Assembly (NCBI GenBank): GCA_013397695.1
Contig: VYZI01000387.1
Span: 376,506-440,505 of the forward strand
Length of the DNA: 64,000 nt
DNA from: Centropus unirufus
Lineage: Eukaryota > Chordata > Aves > Cuculiformes > Centropidae
Direction of reading: 5' to 3'
The notes under the pieces are model-generated. The model was not told the DNA's origin and ran no database searches. It saw nothing but the letters and a program-made list of their open reading frames with translations. The translations under genes and the position numbers were made by a program. Position 1 is the first letter of the stretch, and each line of letters starts with the position of its first letter. Below are positions 1 through 13,400 of the stretch, in pieces.

Positions 1-125
1 TTTTCACCTGACCTGAAGGAAACATAAAAGACAGTCACTTAGTAATTAATGCTTTTCAAATATGACAAGCTTGGTTGTCTCTTTAAAGCTGAGCTGCTGG
101 GCCCCAAGCACTCTGAGTGCCTTAC

Positions 126-1434
126 CGGATTTCTACCGTTCTGATCCGCTCGCAGAGGTTGATGGAGTTGATGAGTGAGACAGTGCAACATGGGGAAAAT
201 GGGTTCTCCCTAATGCTGAAAAGGAGGGGCAAGAAGGAACAATGAAATCGGTTCCCAGAAAGAAAGGTTCCAATACACACAGCCCAAATTTCCCACTGCT
301 TTCCACGTGGGTGGTGTGACGTCACGTGTGTCAACAAACAAGTCCTACATCTGTTATGGATGCAGGAAGTCGTGTTACATGGGACCTGCTAAGTGAGGAT
401 TATCTGGGATGCTGCTCCTAGGGCAGGTATTTCTCCTCCTGTCCTTTGTTTTCTCTATGTATCATTAAAGAAAAAAGGTTCAGTGCTGCTTTGAGTCTAG
501 AAACAAGACAGGAACAGGTGTGAAAGTTTCTGTGGGGCTTTTGCCTAGCTCATTAATCTACAATTATTGATTAATGCTCCTGAGATATGCTGTGATATTA
601 TCACTTTCCAAACTACTGTTTCATGGCAGCACTCAAAGCAGGGACCTCAAACATTACCTCAGTAATGTCAGATGACAGAGGTACGGCAGGAAGCTCAGTA
701 ATCTCTCAATGCTCTGGTCACTCAATGAATTTCCAGACAGCCTGCGAAACATAGAAGGAAATAAATTCCAAGAAAAACTGGGACAATCTGTAGGTTGGGT
801 GAGATTTATACCTTACAAACTGATCAGTGTGTTTCTCTAATGTTGTATATAGTAAATTAACGCTTCAGTCTTACTTTTCCTTTAAGTTATAAAATGGCAC
901 TACTGAAGTATTTCTTGCATGCAATACGGATATTATGTTTTTTTAATTTATCATTACTCTGTTTCTGCTCTGAGCAGTAATCTGTTTTTCCTAGTGCCCA
1001 ACTCCTAGAGCGAGCAGCTCTTCAGGAGCTTGGTTAATGTCTTAGTGGGCCAAGTGCTCTTGCTCTGGCCATACTGTGAGACTGGGTCTCGAGAAGTAGA
1101 TGAAAATATAGCCAAGAGGAAGACTATATGGGTTCTGGGTGTGTACACACAGACACAGGAGACTTAGGAGAGGCCAAACTCTGAAGCAGAGAGGGCAGTG
1201 GAAGGTGTGGGTTTAAGCATCTGGATGGAGTTTTGCAGGAGTTTCTAGGAGGTTGTGGGGAGAGAAGAGTCCATTTACACTAGGTGCTAGCATGAACACT
1301 GACTGTATGTGCAGCTGGACAGACAGGGTTGCCACGTGCAAGCCACTTACTCGATTTCTGTCAGTTGGGGACATTGAGCCAGTATCTGGCACAGCTTGGT
1401 CACATCCTCAGGATCCACTCTGCAGTCCCTGAGA
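126..1434 (-). CDS. NLRC5: NLRC5 LRR triplet (A-B-C), fourth group at window edge
   Basis: Exons 1434-1351 (84 bp, LRDCRVDPEDVTKLCQIL), 741-658 (84 bp, LSGNSLSDQSIERLLSFL) and 215-126 (90 bp, IRENPFSPCCTVSLINSI). They align with human LSECPLEPPSLTRL, LSCEFLSDQSLETLL and LSQTGLSPKSPF. The donor after the last one is GTAAGG at 125-120, so the gene continues left of base 1. The introns between them hold nothing else I can identify. Confidence 0.88.
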
Positions 1435-4400
1435 CTGAAGCAAACAAAGCACTCAGGGGCTAAACATTTCCCATGGGCACAGTATGGCAATGCCACTTCT
1501 ATATCCCAGAGCCTCACATCTTGGGACAAGACCTGTAGTAACCTTGTCATTTCCACTGTGTATATTTTGCTCCCCACAATCTAGGACTGAAGAGTCAAAA
1601 CCTGCGGCATCCAAAGGGTTTCACCAGCTCTGAGCTGATGCAGGAGCAACAATGCACTAATATACCAGGTTACTTCAGGTGTTGCCCCCCTAGAGCCACA
1701 TCATCATTACTTAAATCGTCTCAGGAGGCTGGACAGACACTTTCCCTGCTCAGCACTGTTCTGGGAACAGTGTCTCCTGTCTCCTTCTCCAAGAAAGAAA
1801 TCACAGGTGACAAACTGGCAGGTGTCCATGGGACAAATGGAGTAGCCAGACAGATCTGTATCTCATTATTGATGAGTAGATGCTTCACCTACAGGAAAGC
1901 AAGACAATCCCTACGAGTCCAGCTAAGCAAAAGACACATTATTTCCTTTCAAACATATGCCTGTAGCCAAGAACACCCCAAGTCCATCCCAAGAGGATGT
2001 ATCATTCACCCAGTCACCTCGGGCAGATCACTGTGTGTCCCTCGGGGACCACAAAGCACAAACACCCATTGTCCTGGGTTGATGCCAGCTGACCCAGTGT
2101 TTCTAAGGCTTTGCCAAATTACGCCAGCCAAGTCCTCCCTTGTAACCAAATGTTTTGGAGACTGCCCTCCCTGATCAGCTTCAGCGGGGGAGAGTATGGA
2201 AGAGATATTTTTCACCTTTTTCAGGTGTCTTACGTGGAATCAGTCATGACGAGATACAAGCAGAGGAAAAAAGTCTGCCAGCTAAGGCCAGCAGGGCACA
2301 GGACAGGTCTCTGAGGAGCCATAGCTGGAGGGGGAACGGGTCTGTTCCACACATTACACTACAGATAAAGACCCCCCCAGCGACCCCTCTCTGGGTGACA
2401 AAAAGAAGGGGCTGCCATACCGAAAGCACCGTCCTTTTGCTACGTGCTTGGGATGTGCCAGGGAACTACTCCACCTTCTGGTGCTGCTGACCCTGGGGAA
2501 AGAAGAGTTCATCCCATAAGTTGTGCTGATGTTATCGCTCCCGTGCAGCTGACACCCCTCCCTGCAGCTGGGGAAGGGGATGAGGTGGTAGCAGTGGCCT
2601 CATACTCCCGTCTGTCTTCTCTCACAATCTACCAGAATTAGGTCCACATCACACCCAGAAGAAAAAGGGCCTTGTCATCCCTCTTCCACCCTTCCTTCCT
2701 GCATCAATTCACCGCTTTGGGCACTTGCTCTGCTGTGGTGTGGGAGGGAGATGACTCCATCCCTGATCGCCAGTGGAATACCACTGTCTGCTTCATACCT
2801 TCAAGCCACAGTCAATCAAACAGCCATGAAACGGCTCACCCCACTTCCACCATGCTGCCTGAGGTCCAGTTGCTCTTTATGGGCACACCTCAGGGACGCA
2901 CACAGCACTACCCAAGTAAAATCTCATAAGGAGGAATCTGAAAAGCTCACACAGATGAGCGGGTGTGATTTTACCTGATTCTTTCCCAAAAGGTTAGATG
3001 AACCACTTGTGGGTGTCCTAAGCTGGAACCAGAGAACAACATAATTAGGATGGGGTTTGAGGACACATGTTCACATGTTCTGGTATCACTCCTCAAAACC
3101 AGAGCCTGAGGTCTTCAATAGCAAAAAAAAGAAAAAAGGAGGAGAAAGGAGGAGAAAGAAAAAAAAGAGAAGAAAAAAGAAAAAAAANNNNNNNNNNNNN
3201 NNNNNNNNNNNNNNNNNNNNNNNNNNNNNNNNNNNNNNNNNNNNNNNNNNNNNNNNNNNNNNNNNNNNNNNNNNNNNNNNNNNNNNNNNNNNNNNNNNNN
3301 NNNNNNNNNNNNNNNNNNNNNNNNNNNNNNNNNNNNNNNNNNNNNNNNNNNNNNNNNNNNNNNNNNNNNNNNNNNNNNNNNNNNNNNNNNNNNNNNNNNN
3401 NNNNNNNNNNNNNNNNNNNNNNNNNNNNNNNNNNNNNNNNNNNNNNNNNNNNNNNNNNNNNNNNNNNNNNNNNNNNNNNNNNNNNNNNNNNNNNNNNNNN
3501 NNNNNNNNNNNNNNNNNNNNNNNNNNNNNNNNNNNNNNNNNNNNNNNNNNNNNNNNNNNNNNNNNNNNNNNNNNNNNNNNNNNNNNNNNNNNNNNNNNNN
3601 NNNNAAAAAAAGAAAAAAAGAAAAAGTACTCCTGACCATACCTGAGGTTCATTGTTTTAATGTGTTCCAGTGTAGATAAGGACTGAGCTAAGATAAACAC
3701 AGAGTTCAGGGAGATCTGGTTGTCATTAAGCCTACAAGAAGAAGAGATTAAATCAGCTGCTGCAAGCAAAACTACCAGCAATTCACACTGTGTCACCCAA
3801 TAACAGCGATCCCTGTCCACCACTCTCAGAGAGTGTTTATCTTCCAAAGGTGCTCACCTCAGGAGCAGAAGAGCAGCTCTCCCTCCTGATGGGAAACCGG
3901 GAGAGGAAAATTTCAGCGGCCTGCTGAAGATCTCAGCAGGCTTTAGAAACCAGGTGCCACACCTGCACAGTCACCTGTCTCCTCCACAGAGGACTGAATA
4001 CAGAGGCTCCTGGGCACTGATCTCAAACAAAGTTTGACTCAAGTCAGTGTCCTGGACTAGGGGTGGGGACAGACCAGGCAGCACAGGAATCTACCCTCAA
4101 AAGGCAGAGAACAGAAGTGCACCTCATCCTGAGGAGCCCTTCACAAGTGTGGGCTGTGCTTCCACAGCCAATACTCCCACAAAAAACCACCCATGAATAA
4201 AGGAAACAGGAACTACTCACTTGAGAGAACTTAATATTTTCAAATTCGGGAGGAACTGAAACAGCAGCAGAAGTCCTTCATCTCCCAGATAATTACTTGA
4301 TAAGCTATGATTTAAAGAAAGGCATAAAAAAATAAAATAAGTACCACCAGCTCTTAGGAACAAAAGCTCTGAAAGCACAACACAGGCACCCTAATCAAAA

Positions 4401-7400
4401 CAACACACGCGCTGTCCCTCTCTACTGACAACTAAAGCCTACAGGGAAACCAGAGCCTGGAATTAACCAACATAAGATAGCCAGAAACCTAGCTCAGGGC
4501 TCATCCTTTTCTCATGTCCCCCACGTGACACCTTCTGGACTGACAGTGCTTTTTAATACAGGGACCAGAAGTTCACAGCTTGGAGAAACCTGGACAGGCC
4601 CAGCAGAGGAGCCGTGGGTTGGCCCTGGAGATGCATATTAGGCCCATGTGAGTTCATGGCTGCTAAAGAGCAAAGTCTAAAAATCTCTTCCACAGTCTGC
4701 CAGGTCTAAGGGAACAGCCAGCCCTCAGATGGTGGTACACAGAGCACATGCTTGTGCTGGTCCTTCTGTCCTCAAAACCCAGACAGGGTGTGTGGGGAAC
4801 GGCTAGCCTGTCCATCAGGGCTGGGGCTGCTCACATCTTGGTGTCAGCAAATAGGATTATTGCCACACGCAGCACTAACAGAACAAAGTGCTTCGGTGCT
4901 GAAGGTCCTCACACCCCACACGTGGAATCACCAGAAAAAAAACACCGGCTCCCGCCCTCAATTTGGGTGGGATTCATCAGCCTCTGCAACTTTGCCTCCC
5001 AAAAGCAAAAATGACAAGGAAAGGTTTTATGGCTTTGCTAATCCCTCAAGTCAGGTGAAGAGATCAAGCAGCCCCTTTGTGGATTTACATCCTAAAACCT
5101 TTGCCTTAAGTGAGCACCAGAACTCTGCACCTCCTTGGCAAAAGGTAAAGCCATGCTTTTCACAGGTCTATGTCTCTACCCCACTCTCCATACAACACTG
5201 CAGAACAAACAAGTGGCATTTTCTCAAGATCCCCAAAGAACTGCAGATCAGGACTGTAAGAGTTAAAAGGACTCACTCCAGCTCAGAGATGCTGCTACAT
5301 TCCTTCAGGACTGCATACAGCTTCTCCAGATCACCAGCTTGAAAACGGCTGTCTGTCAGTCTAGGGGGAAAGAAAAATTAATAGTCCAGGTCTGCAGGAT
5401 AGCAGATAAGGTTGCAAACTTAATTCTGGTAGAAAACTAGAGAATAAATGAGGAAATAATAATGAGATTTAAAAAATCCCTTGAAAAATCCCCTAGAAAT
5501 ATCTTGCGCTTTTTTTTTTTTGTCTCAACAACTGATAATCTGTAATTTCAGCTCATGTCCGCAAATGGAGAATAAAGAGACACGGTAAAGAAAACCTATG
5601 GCAAAACAAAGGTCCTTGTTAGAAGGCTTTAGGCACAACTTCTCCCTTCCTCACTGCAGCCTAAAAAACAGACAGGCACACTTGGGCTGGGGTGAGTGTA
5701 TGATCTGATATGCATCTGAACACAGATCAAGCTTAGGATGTATTTCTGCAAATATGAGAACCCCCCGCAATATCACCCGCTCTGTCACCACCAGCTCCCC
5801 TGGCTCCCACACGGGAGCTGAGGCAGTAACTGCACAGGCACCGCATGAATTCTGTGAACAAGATACACAACCCACAATCTGTGTGCGTTCCTGTAGAACA
5901 CTACAGATGCTAAGCACAGTTTCTGGTGGTGCAAGCAGGGACTGCAAACAGTGACAAACAATTGACTGAAGGGGCCTTTACCAGCTGCTGTAATTCATTT
6001 TAGAGACTCAGGTTGCACCAGCTATAGGATCCAGAGAGAGGATATACATAAAATACAATGAAAATTTGCCATGGTACCTTATTTTTTTTAAAGCAGTAGG
6101 TGTCTGGTTTTCCTCTCCATGTTGTTGGTCATCAGTAGAGAACACAGGCTCTTCCCTAGAAGTGGGCACAAAACCAGACAAGAGTAAAACACTTGCCCTT
6201 TAGCAATTTGGCAGGTCCCTGGGGCTACCCTGGCTTTAGCCCACTCCCATATCCTGCCAATAGCAAGCTCTTTTTTTATTCAGTGATTAACTAAACACAT
6301 GAGCACACAGGCAACTGGGGAGAAGGGGAAAAGACAGATTTTTCATCGAAGCTACAGTCTGATGGAGAACCAGCTTTTGCCTAAACACATTGTGAAAAGA
6401 GTCCATGTCCATGCCAAAAAAATTCTGTTTATACATAAAAGGAACATCCAAATCCTAAAATATAGGAGGTTGAAATGTCACCTGGTGCCTTAAAGGAGTC
6501 ATGGGTCTCAGGCTGCCACTCTCCCTCGAGCATAGCCACAACAACTGGGTTACACCCTGTGATAGCCCTGCTGGGTTTCTCCTGCTAAGAGGTGGGATGC
6601 AGGTGTACCACGGTAAATGCTTGTTTACAGTAGGCTCAGTCTATGGAGAATAATGGCATAAAAAAATGAGCCTACAGCTCTGAGAGCAACAGAAACCTGT
6701 TTCTCAAACAGAACATTTTGGCTAAGTTGGTCTGACCTATAACTTTCTGAAAGGAAAAATAAAATGCCAAATTTATTTTGATTTAGGGGCACCATGACCC
6801 AGAATGCATTGTGTAGAGAACTAGATGATTTTAAATACGCAGGGATGTGTGAATCTTTTCGGAATTTTGTTTGAAGGCATGGGGTTCACTAGTTTTTTTA
6901 CTCTTCACTATTACCATATAGTGTAGCTGACATTGAACAGCCTGCTTTCTTAGGATGTGGTGGTTTGAAATGTCCCCTAGAGGCATAAAATGTATTCAAA
7001 CACGATAGAAGGCAGTGGCCAACTTCCAAAGTGGCCAAGAAAACCAGGAGAAAACACTACCTTCAGATTCAGAGGGGAGGGGGGCAAGAGCTTCTCTGAG
7101 ATGAAGTATTGCCTTTGGTATTGAAACAGGAAATAAAGAACTAAATGAGATGCTGAGAAAACACCATTTGTGCACATACAGCCTACCTAGGAGGAAGGGA
7201 AGCAAAATCCCTGTCTTCTGTAAACTTCAGGACTGCAGTCTCACGGCAAAGGCTGTGAAGAAGAGAAGGAATAAATGTCATATTTTGGTTATTTACAGGA
7301 CTCTACATTTTAACAATGCTTGATTTTTCTCCGCAAAACTCTTTGGTGACACCAACTACTTAAAACACTCCCAAAGCAAGTGAAAAAATAACCTCTGCTC

Positions 7401-10400
7401 GTTTTAAGTCCCGGTTGGATCAATCTATGCCATATCAGATGACCCAGTTTCTCTGAACCATTAGAGGAAGCGCAGACAAATTTGTTAAACTTGAACTCCA
7501 GGGGGTTTCCAAGAGAAAGTAATAGGAGAGAAGTCACAGCTTCACTCCAGGAAACATCACCAGTTCTCGTACTCTACAGAGACCCTCTTTCTAAAACTTC
7601 CCAGGGTAGAGAAGTGGGAAAGAGTCTAAAACTGTGCCTACAAATGAAAGGAGACACAGCTCTATACCTTCTCAAATTCGGGTCGATGGCTCAGATAGAA
7701 CCAACTTACAGCAATGCATTACCAAGTGTCAGGGCTAGTAATCATCTCCGGACATGCTCTTCACCTGCCCCATTTCTGAGGTGACATAATAAAAATATCC
7801 AGACACAACTCTCAGACTTGTATATTGGGATTAAACACAGGAATGGTTCAATGGTTCCATACCTGACTTGTACCTCTGTCATCTTCTGGCAGGTATTTAG
7901 TGACTTCAACAGGCTACAAATGCCATTAACAGAGAGGCCGTTTTGACTGAGACTAAGAAAGATAAAAATGGCAATTAGCAGGTCACTGAAATCATACAGG
8001 ACTCTCCTAAAAGTGATCATCTGTGCCCTGAAACCCATTGCAATTCAGCAGCGGCACAGAGGGAAACACACAGGACCGCTACTCCCAAGGAAGGGGTTTT
8101 ATTGGAAGGGCACTTCAGATGCATTTAGAGCAGTTTCCACACATGATGCTCTGAGCAAGAGACCAGTTTCAGCCTGAACAGTCTCACAGGCTGAGTCTCC
8201 TTCTTCCTTAAGAGTGCTCAGAGCTGCTTCTGTAGCAATGGTCTGGGCAAGGCCTTTGCCTCCTGGATCCCTGGTCAGCATCTCTCTACAGTCTTTGCCA
8301 GACTCAAGAAAAGAGGGAAATTTGGGTTTGAACAAGAGAACACTTACTCCAGCTGCTTTGAAACTGATATCCAGGGAAGGCTTTCCAGCAGGTAACTGCA
8401 GCCTTCATCTCCAAGCTTGTTACCTGATAAACTGAGGATTTTTCCAGTTAGCGGCAACTGTTTTGAACAGTATAAACAACAAAGCCCTCAAAATCTGCCT
8501 TTCCTATAGATGTTTTTGGGTTTTTTTGCCTAGATTCTTCTGTCCCAGATCAATCTTTCCTGCTTATCTCTGCACAAAGCAACTTCAGACAAACAGCTTC
8601 ACCCCTACGGCAATGTAATTCATGCTTCAGCCCCATGCACATCTTACTTTAGAAAACCTAAGTGGGAGTACAAAACAAGAAACCAAATGAGCAGGTGTCT
8701 ACTGTCCTCAAAGAGGGAAGGGAAAAGACGGGGAGTGAAGGCAAGACTGGATGACAAAATTGTCTAGATCAGAATTCAGATGAGTGAGCTAGAAAACTGG
8801 GGTTTGAGAAGCAGATAAAGATACAGTCTGGACTGAACTATCTTGCAACAGATATTCCTACATTTTCCAGGGTAGACAGGCTATAAGGAGAGCTTAACAG
8901 CCAAATCCAGGTGGGCTCATATATAAACAAATAAGGAACGGTAAGGATGATACCCAGTGCAATGTGAGGGTTATGAAGTGGACCTCTTGCCATCCTCCCC
9001 TCCTGCATGACTTTAGAAGAGGAAAGGGACAACAAAGAAGCAATCTGTGTCTCTTACCAGCTCAGAGGATTCCCTGGAGGAGCAGTGCCTCTGGGACACC
9101 TCCAGCCTGCAGCACTGCTTCATTAGCAGGGTCTGCTCTGTAACTGGCATTACTGGTTACAGTCCCAGGGGGCCAGAGGCTGCAGTTGTCACAGGGGCTG
9201 GAGGTTGTTCAATATTCATTTCCTGCTGAACCTCACCAAAAATCCCTAATCCCACCAGACATACTCAAGTGCTGGGAACCCTCCTCGGTGTCAGGCTCCA
9301 CGTCTCACTGCCCCCTACCTGTAACATCCCTGCTCCCTGCCAGCCGCCTGTAGCCACTCAACAGGAAGGAAACAAGGCACTTACTCCACCTCAGAGAGAC
9401 AAGGACAGCTCTGGAGAATGGCAACAATCTTCTTTGCATGTTGGGAAGACAGGCTGCAATCCTGCAAGCTGTGAACAGGAGGGTTTGGTGAGTGATGAGG
9501 GGACAGTGGGGCCCAAGCAAGAGAGGGAGGATTTTACTATTTGCCACACAATCCTGGGCGTATTCCTCTGCCTGTAGCTGGTGCTGCCAAAGGAGCACAG
9601 AGGGATGCACCTGCAGAGTGCTGTGCAAGTGCAACACCTTGTGTTAGAGCCACCTGGCACAGACATCCATGAGAATGGGATGCATGAGGTTGTTCCTGTG
9701 CCGCAGAGTAGTCGGGGAATGAGAAGGATGTAAGAGAGGGCCGTTTCCCAGCTTTAACATCCTCAGATAATGTGGTGGAGTTGTCCTCTTCTGGAGCCCA
9801 GGCATGAAAGAAAACTATATGGCTCATGCCTTTGGCAGCTATAAAAACACATGGCAAGATGGGCAGCACCAAGGGAACTTTGCCTCTCCAGGGCTGTAAA
9901 GTACAACATCCAAGAAATAAAGCCACTGGCTGGGCCAGATAGGGATTTCCATTGTTATTTTTATTTACTGATTCAGGTTTACTTCAAATTTTTTCATACG
10001 TGGAAATATCCTCCATCCTTAAGGCCCAACACAGCAGTTATTCTTGTCCTTCTGCAGTACCCATCATCTGCAAATCACATTTGCCAGCACGAATTTCAAT
10101 GCTTTCTTACCATAACTTCACAAATCTAGTTGGAGTAACATGTTCCTTATTCTCGTCCCACCTCAAGTCCAAAGATCTGCAAATAAGCAAAATATTTGTC
10201 TTTAATATGACTTCACAAGGTATGAGGACCTGGGAGCTGGTCAGTATTTTCTGAAAGTTTTCTGGAAGAAATCACAAGGTCTGTGTTCTATTTAACCATT
10301 CTGTGCAAGGTTAAGTGATTTTCAAGACCAAGAGGAGCTCCATCGGGAGACGGGAGCACAGGGGGTGTCCACATGGCATGTCACTGTGTATTTAGATCAA

Positions 10401-13400
10401 GTTGACATACGAGCTGCAGTTCAAAGGCACTACTAAGACGCAGGACGTTTTGCCTCCATGGGGAATTGTGCCACCACAGGAAGGGACAAACACACCCAGG
10501 CTGGCCACAACAGCGAACGATGATTGTGGAAGTATCTGCAGAGGAGCAATTTCTAGCTGACTCGGGGCCAGGCTGAGCCAGTTCACACATTCACGCAAAA
10601 TATCGTGAGGTCCCTCGAGGACTGAACAACACAGGGCAAAGTGAGTTCCCTATTAGGGAACATGAGATTGTTTCATAGTTTCTTAATTAAAGTCAAATTC
10701 GCCCTTCCCTCAAGAGCATGCACAAGCAGGGAGAACACAGAAGCCAGCCAGAGGAGGAGCAAAGTCTTTTCCTCCGTATATGCTCACATTCAACTGTTTT
10801 TCAGGAATTTGGCGATGGAAACGCAGCACTTCAAGCTTGCACAGGCGCTAAGGTGCTGCCCTTGGGCAACTGGCTGGTAAGTCTGTACAAAGACCAGCTA
10901 TTTTCATTACTTTTCTCCTTGCTCAGGAGAATCTAGCTCTGCCAGACGCAAGGACAGAAGCAACCAGTTCTGTTGCTGGAGTGGTTTACAGTGACACCAA
11001 GGTGGCTGTTTGAATCAGTTTAACTCTGAATACAGTATAACCCCAAGCACGCTTTCTCACCTTGGAACTCTCCCCAGTGGACCAGAAAAATATATAATCA
11101 CAGTGTCCTTCCTGAAAAAGAGATCAAAACCAATGTTAGGGCCCAGAAGGAAGGATGGAAGAAGAAGAACAAAACCGATGCCTGGATGTTAAAGAGGACC
11201 TTGCCATCTGCCATGAGCAAGCAACTCAGTTGAACTACAGACAATGAGTAGCACAGTCAAGAAGATGGGCCTGGGATTTTTGTTCTTTTGCAAGACCAGC
11301 AGTTTGTCAAAAAGAGATGGAGTAGAAACTTGATTCCAGCCAGAAAAAGAAGAAAAAAGCTGTATATGATCTGACTTAACCTTGAGTTACACCAAGGATT
11401 GATTTGGCCTGTTAAACATACAACATGAGACAACTGTAAGAGCTAGGATTTAAAAATTCTTTTCTTTCTCTAATATGTTGAATCTATGAAAACACCAAAA
11501 CCTGTTATTTAAAGGAACATTGATCCAAATCAAGAAGAACATCTACACCTTCTCAGAAAACTTAGCTAATTTAGAACAAATTTAGGCTAGATGGTAAAAA
11601 ATTTTCCAGTTGATATATTGCAGAGCTTATAGTAAATTTTAAATTCTGTTAAATAAGAGAAATACTACACCCTACAAAATCAATTTACGGACCAAGGATA
11701 CAGACTTATTAAAAAAATACAGAGGATGTCCATAATATGACGAATTCAAATTTTGTTTCAAACAGAAAACAAAAAGGAGTAAAATTATTTTTTGTTAACT
11801 TTATCCAACAATTAAGCAGGAAAAAGCATCAATTTAAAAAGTCATCATCTAAAGAGACAACATACTTGTTTTTAAAACAGGTCTCATGTATTAATACCTG
11901 ACACACAGTTCAGCAGCATTTTGACAGGCGAAGACTTCCTTTGCCAAAGTCAGAATGGCATCCAAGGAAAGACTGTTGTTGCTCAGACTGTGAACAGGAG
12001 GAAGAACACGACCTCAGCTGCTGGGACCAACAGCGCTCTTCTGTTATGCAAATGCTCTGCACCCAAACGCCTTGAAGCACACATTCTTTTTGTTAGTAAG
12101 TTTCCCCAAAACTTCAGAATTCTGCATTCAGGACCCCATAGAAGTATTATCATTACTGTTCTCTGCAAGCTATAGCTCCCATGAATTTAAAAGCAGACTC
12201 TTCCTCTACGTGCAACAGAAGAATCATTAACAGCTTTTTGGTTACGCAGGGACAGTGCTTTAGAGCTGTATGACTACACAACCAAAACCAACCTACAACG
12301 TGGTTAAACTCTTGCTGTAACAAATTCGATTTAAGTACCGCATATTAAAGCAGCGTGGTCTAAACCCTCACATTTAAAACATCCCTGAAGACACAATAAT
12401 TGCAGCCCCTGAGGATTTATTCTTTAATTGCACTTTTATTGTGTTTTGTTACTTATTGGACCTCATTAAATATGTAACATAAGCTCTTGCTTCTACACAT
12501 CCTCTGCTTGTTCTCATGGCCACAGAGAACCATGGCTGTGAGCTCCAAAGGAACCACACACGCCAACACCACTGTATGAGGATTATAAATTGCACTGACT
12601 TCCTACCTTTTCCATAACAAGCTGCTCCATAGGGAATAGGGTGGCAAAAGCAATTCCTCCGCCTCCTCCCTCTTTCTGCCACGCTTTTGAGCAATTCTAA
12701 TCACACTGCAAACCTGGTCATTAATTCCTGGGTGGAATCCAGCAATAACCGCAGGTATTTTGGATTTACCTGCTTGCACCTGGGGGTATGTGGATAACCT
12801 TGAAAGGCAGTCGCCCCTTTCCAGCTGTGGCTTTGGCTTCCTGCAGGGGCAGCACAGCTTTTTGGCCACCCCTCTCCTGTATTGCAAACTGGAGCAGCTC
12901 TGCTGGGTCCTGCCTGCTGCTACTTAAACTCCTCCTGATAGCTTTCCAAGGGCCTTCAATTCCTTCACAAATCAGGGTGATTCTCTCCACCTCCAAAGAG
13001 GCAGAGCCGTGTTGGGAGCTTTCCTAGCAGCCAGTCCCTCTGGTGCAGCAGAGGTGCAGTTAACAGGAGCATCGGGAGGAGGAGTATGGGAGAAGGCTAA
13101 CAAAAAGGCTGGGAAGGATGGGATGGATCCATCACGTCTTACGCAGAGGTGAGGCATCTCAATCTGAGCCTGATCGAGGGGAAGAGAGGTGAGGAGGCAG
13201 AAGAGGAAAATGTCATGCCACGTGCACTGCATTTCCTGGAGAGGTGTCAGTGGTGCCAGGACTCCCTTGAGATTATTTTATAACACCTGGGTTAGAATTG
13301 TGAGGCTGAGTGTCTCAAACTGAGGCCTCTCGCACAGCCCTGCCTGCACTTAAATGTCTGTGCCTCAGCTTAGTGCCCTCCACACCCTCCACTGGCACCT

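Noticed and set aside
2229..2276. Possible 48-bp NLRC5 linker exon
   Set aside because: Splice signals and phase are acceptable, but the peptide (rich in Phe, Leu and Tyr) does not resemble the human linker and the acceptor is weak.
4752..5342. 196-codon plus-strand frame
   Set aside because: Lies across an NLRC5 intron and the antisense of an LRR exon, with no recognisable domain.
9058..9143. Possible extra NLRC5 exon with CTTAC donor at 9053-9057
   Set aside because: The frame required by neighbouring exons meets a stop, and the A, B, C repeat order is already complete without it.
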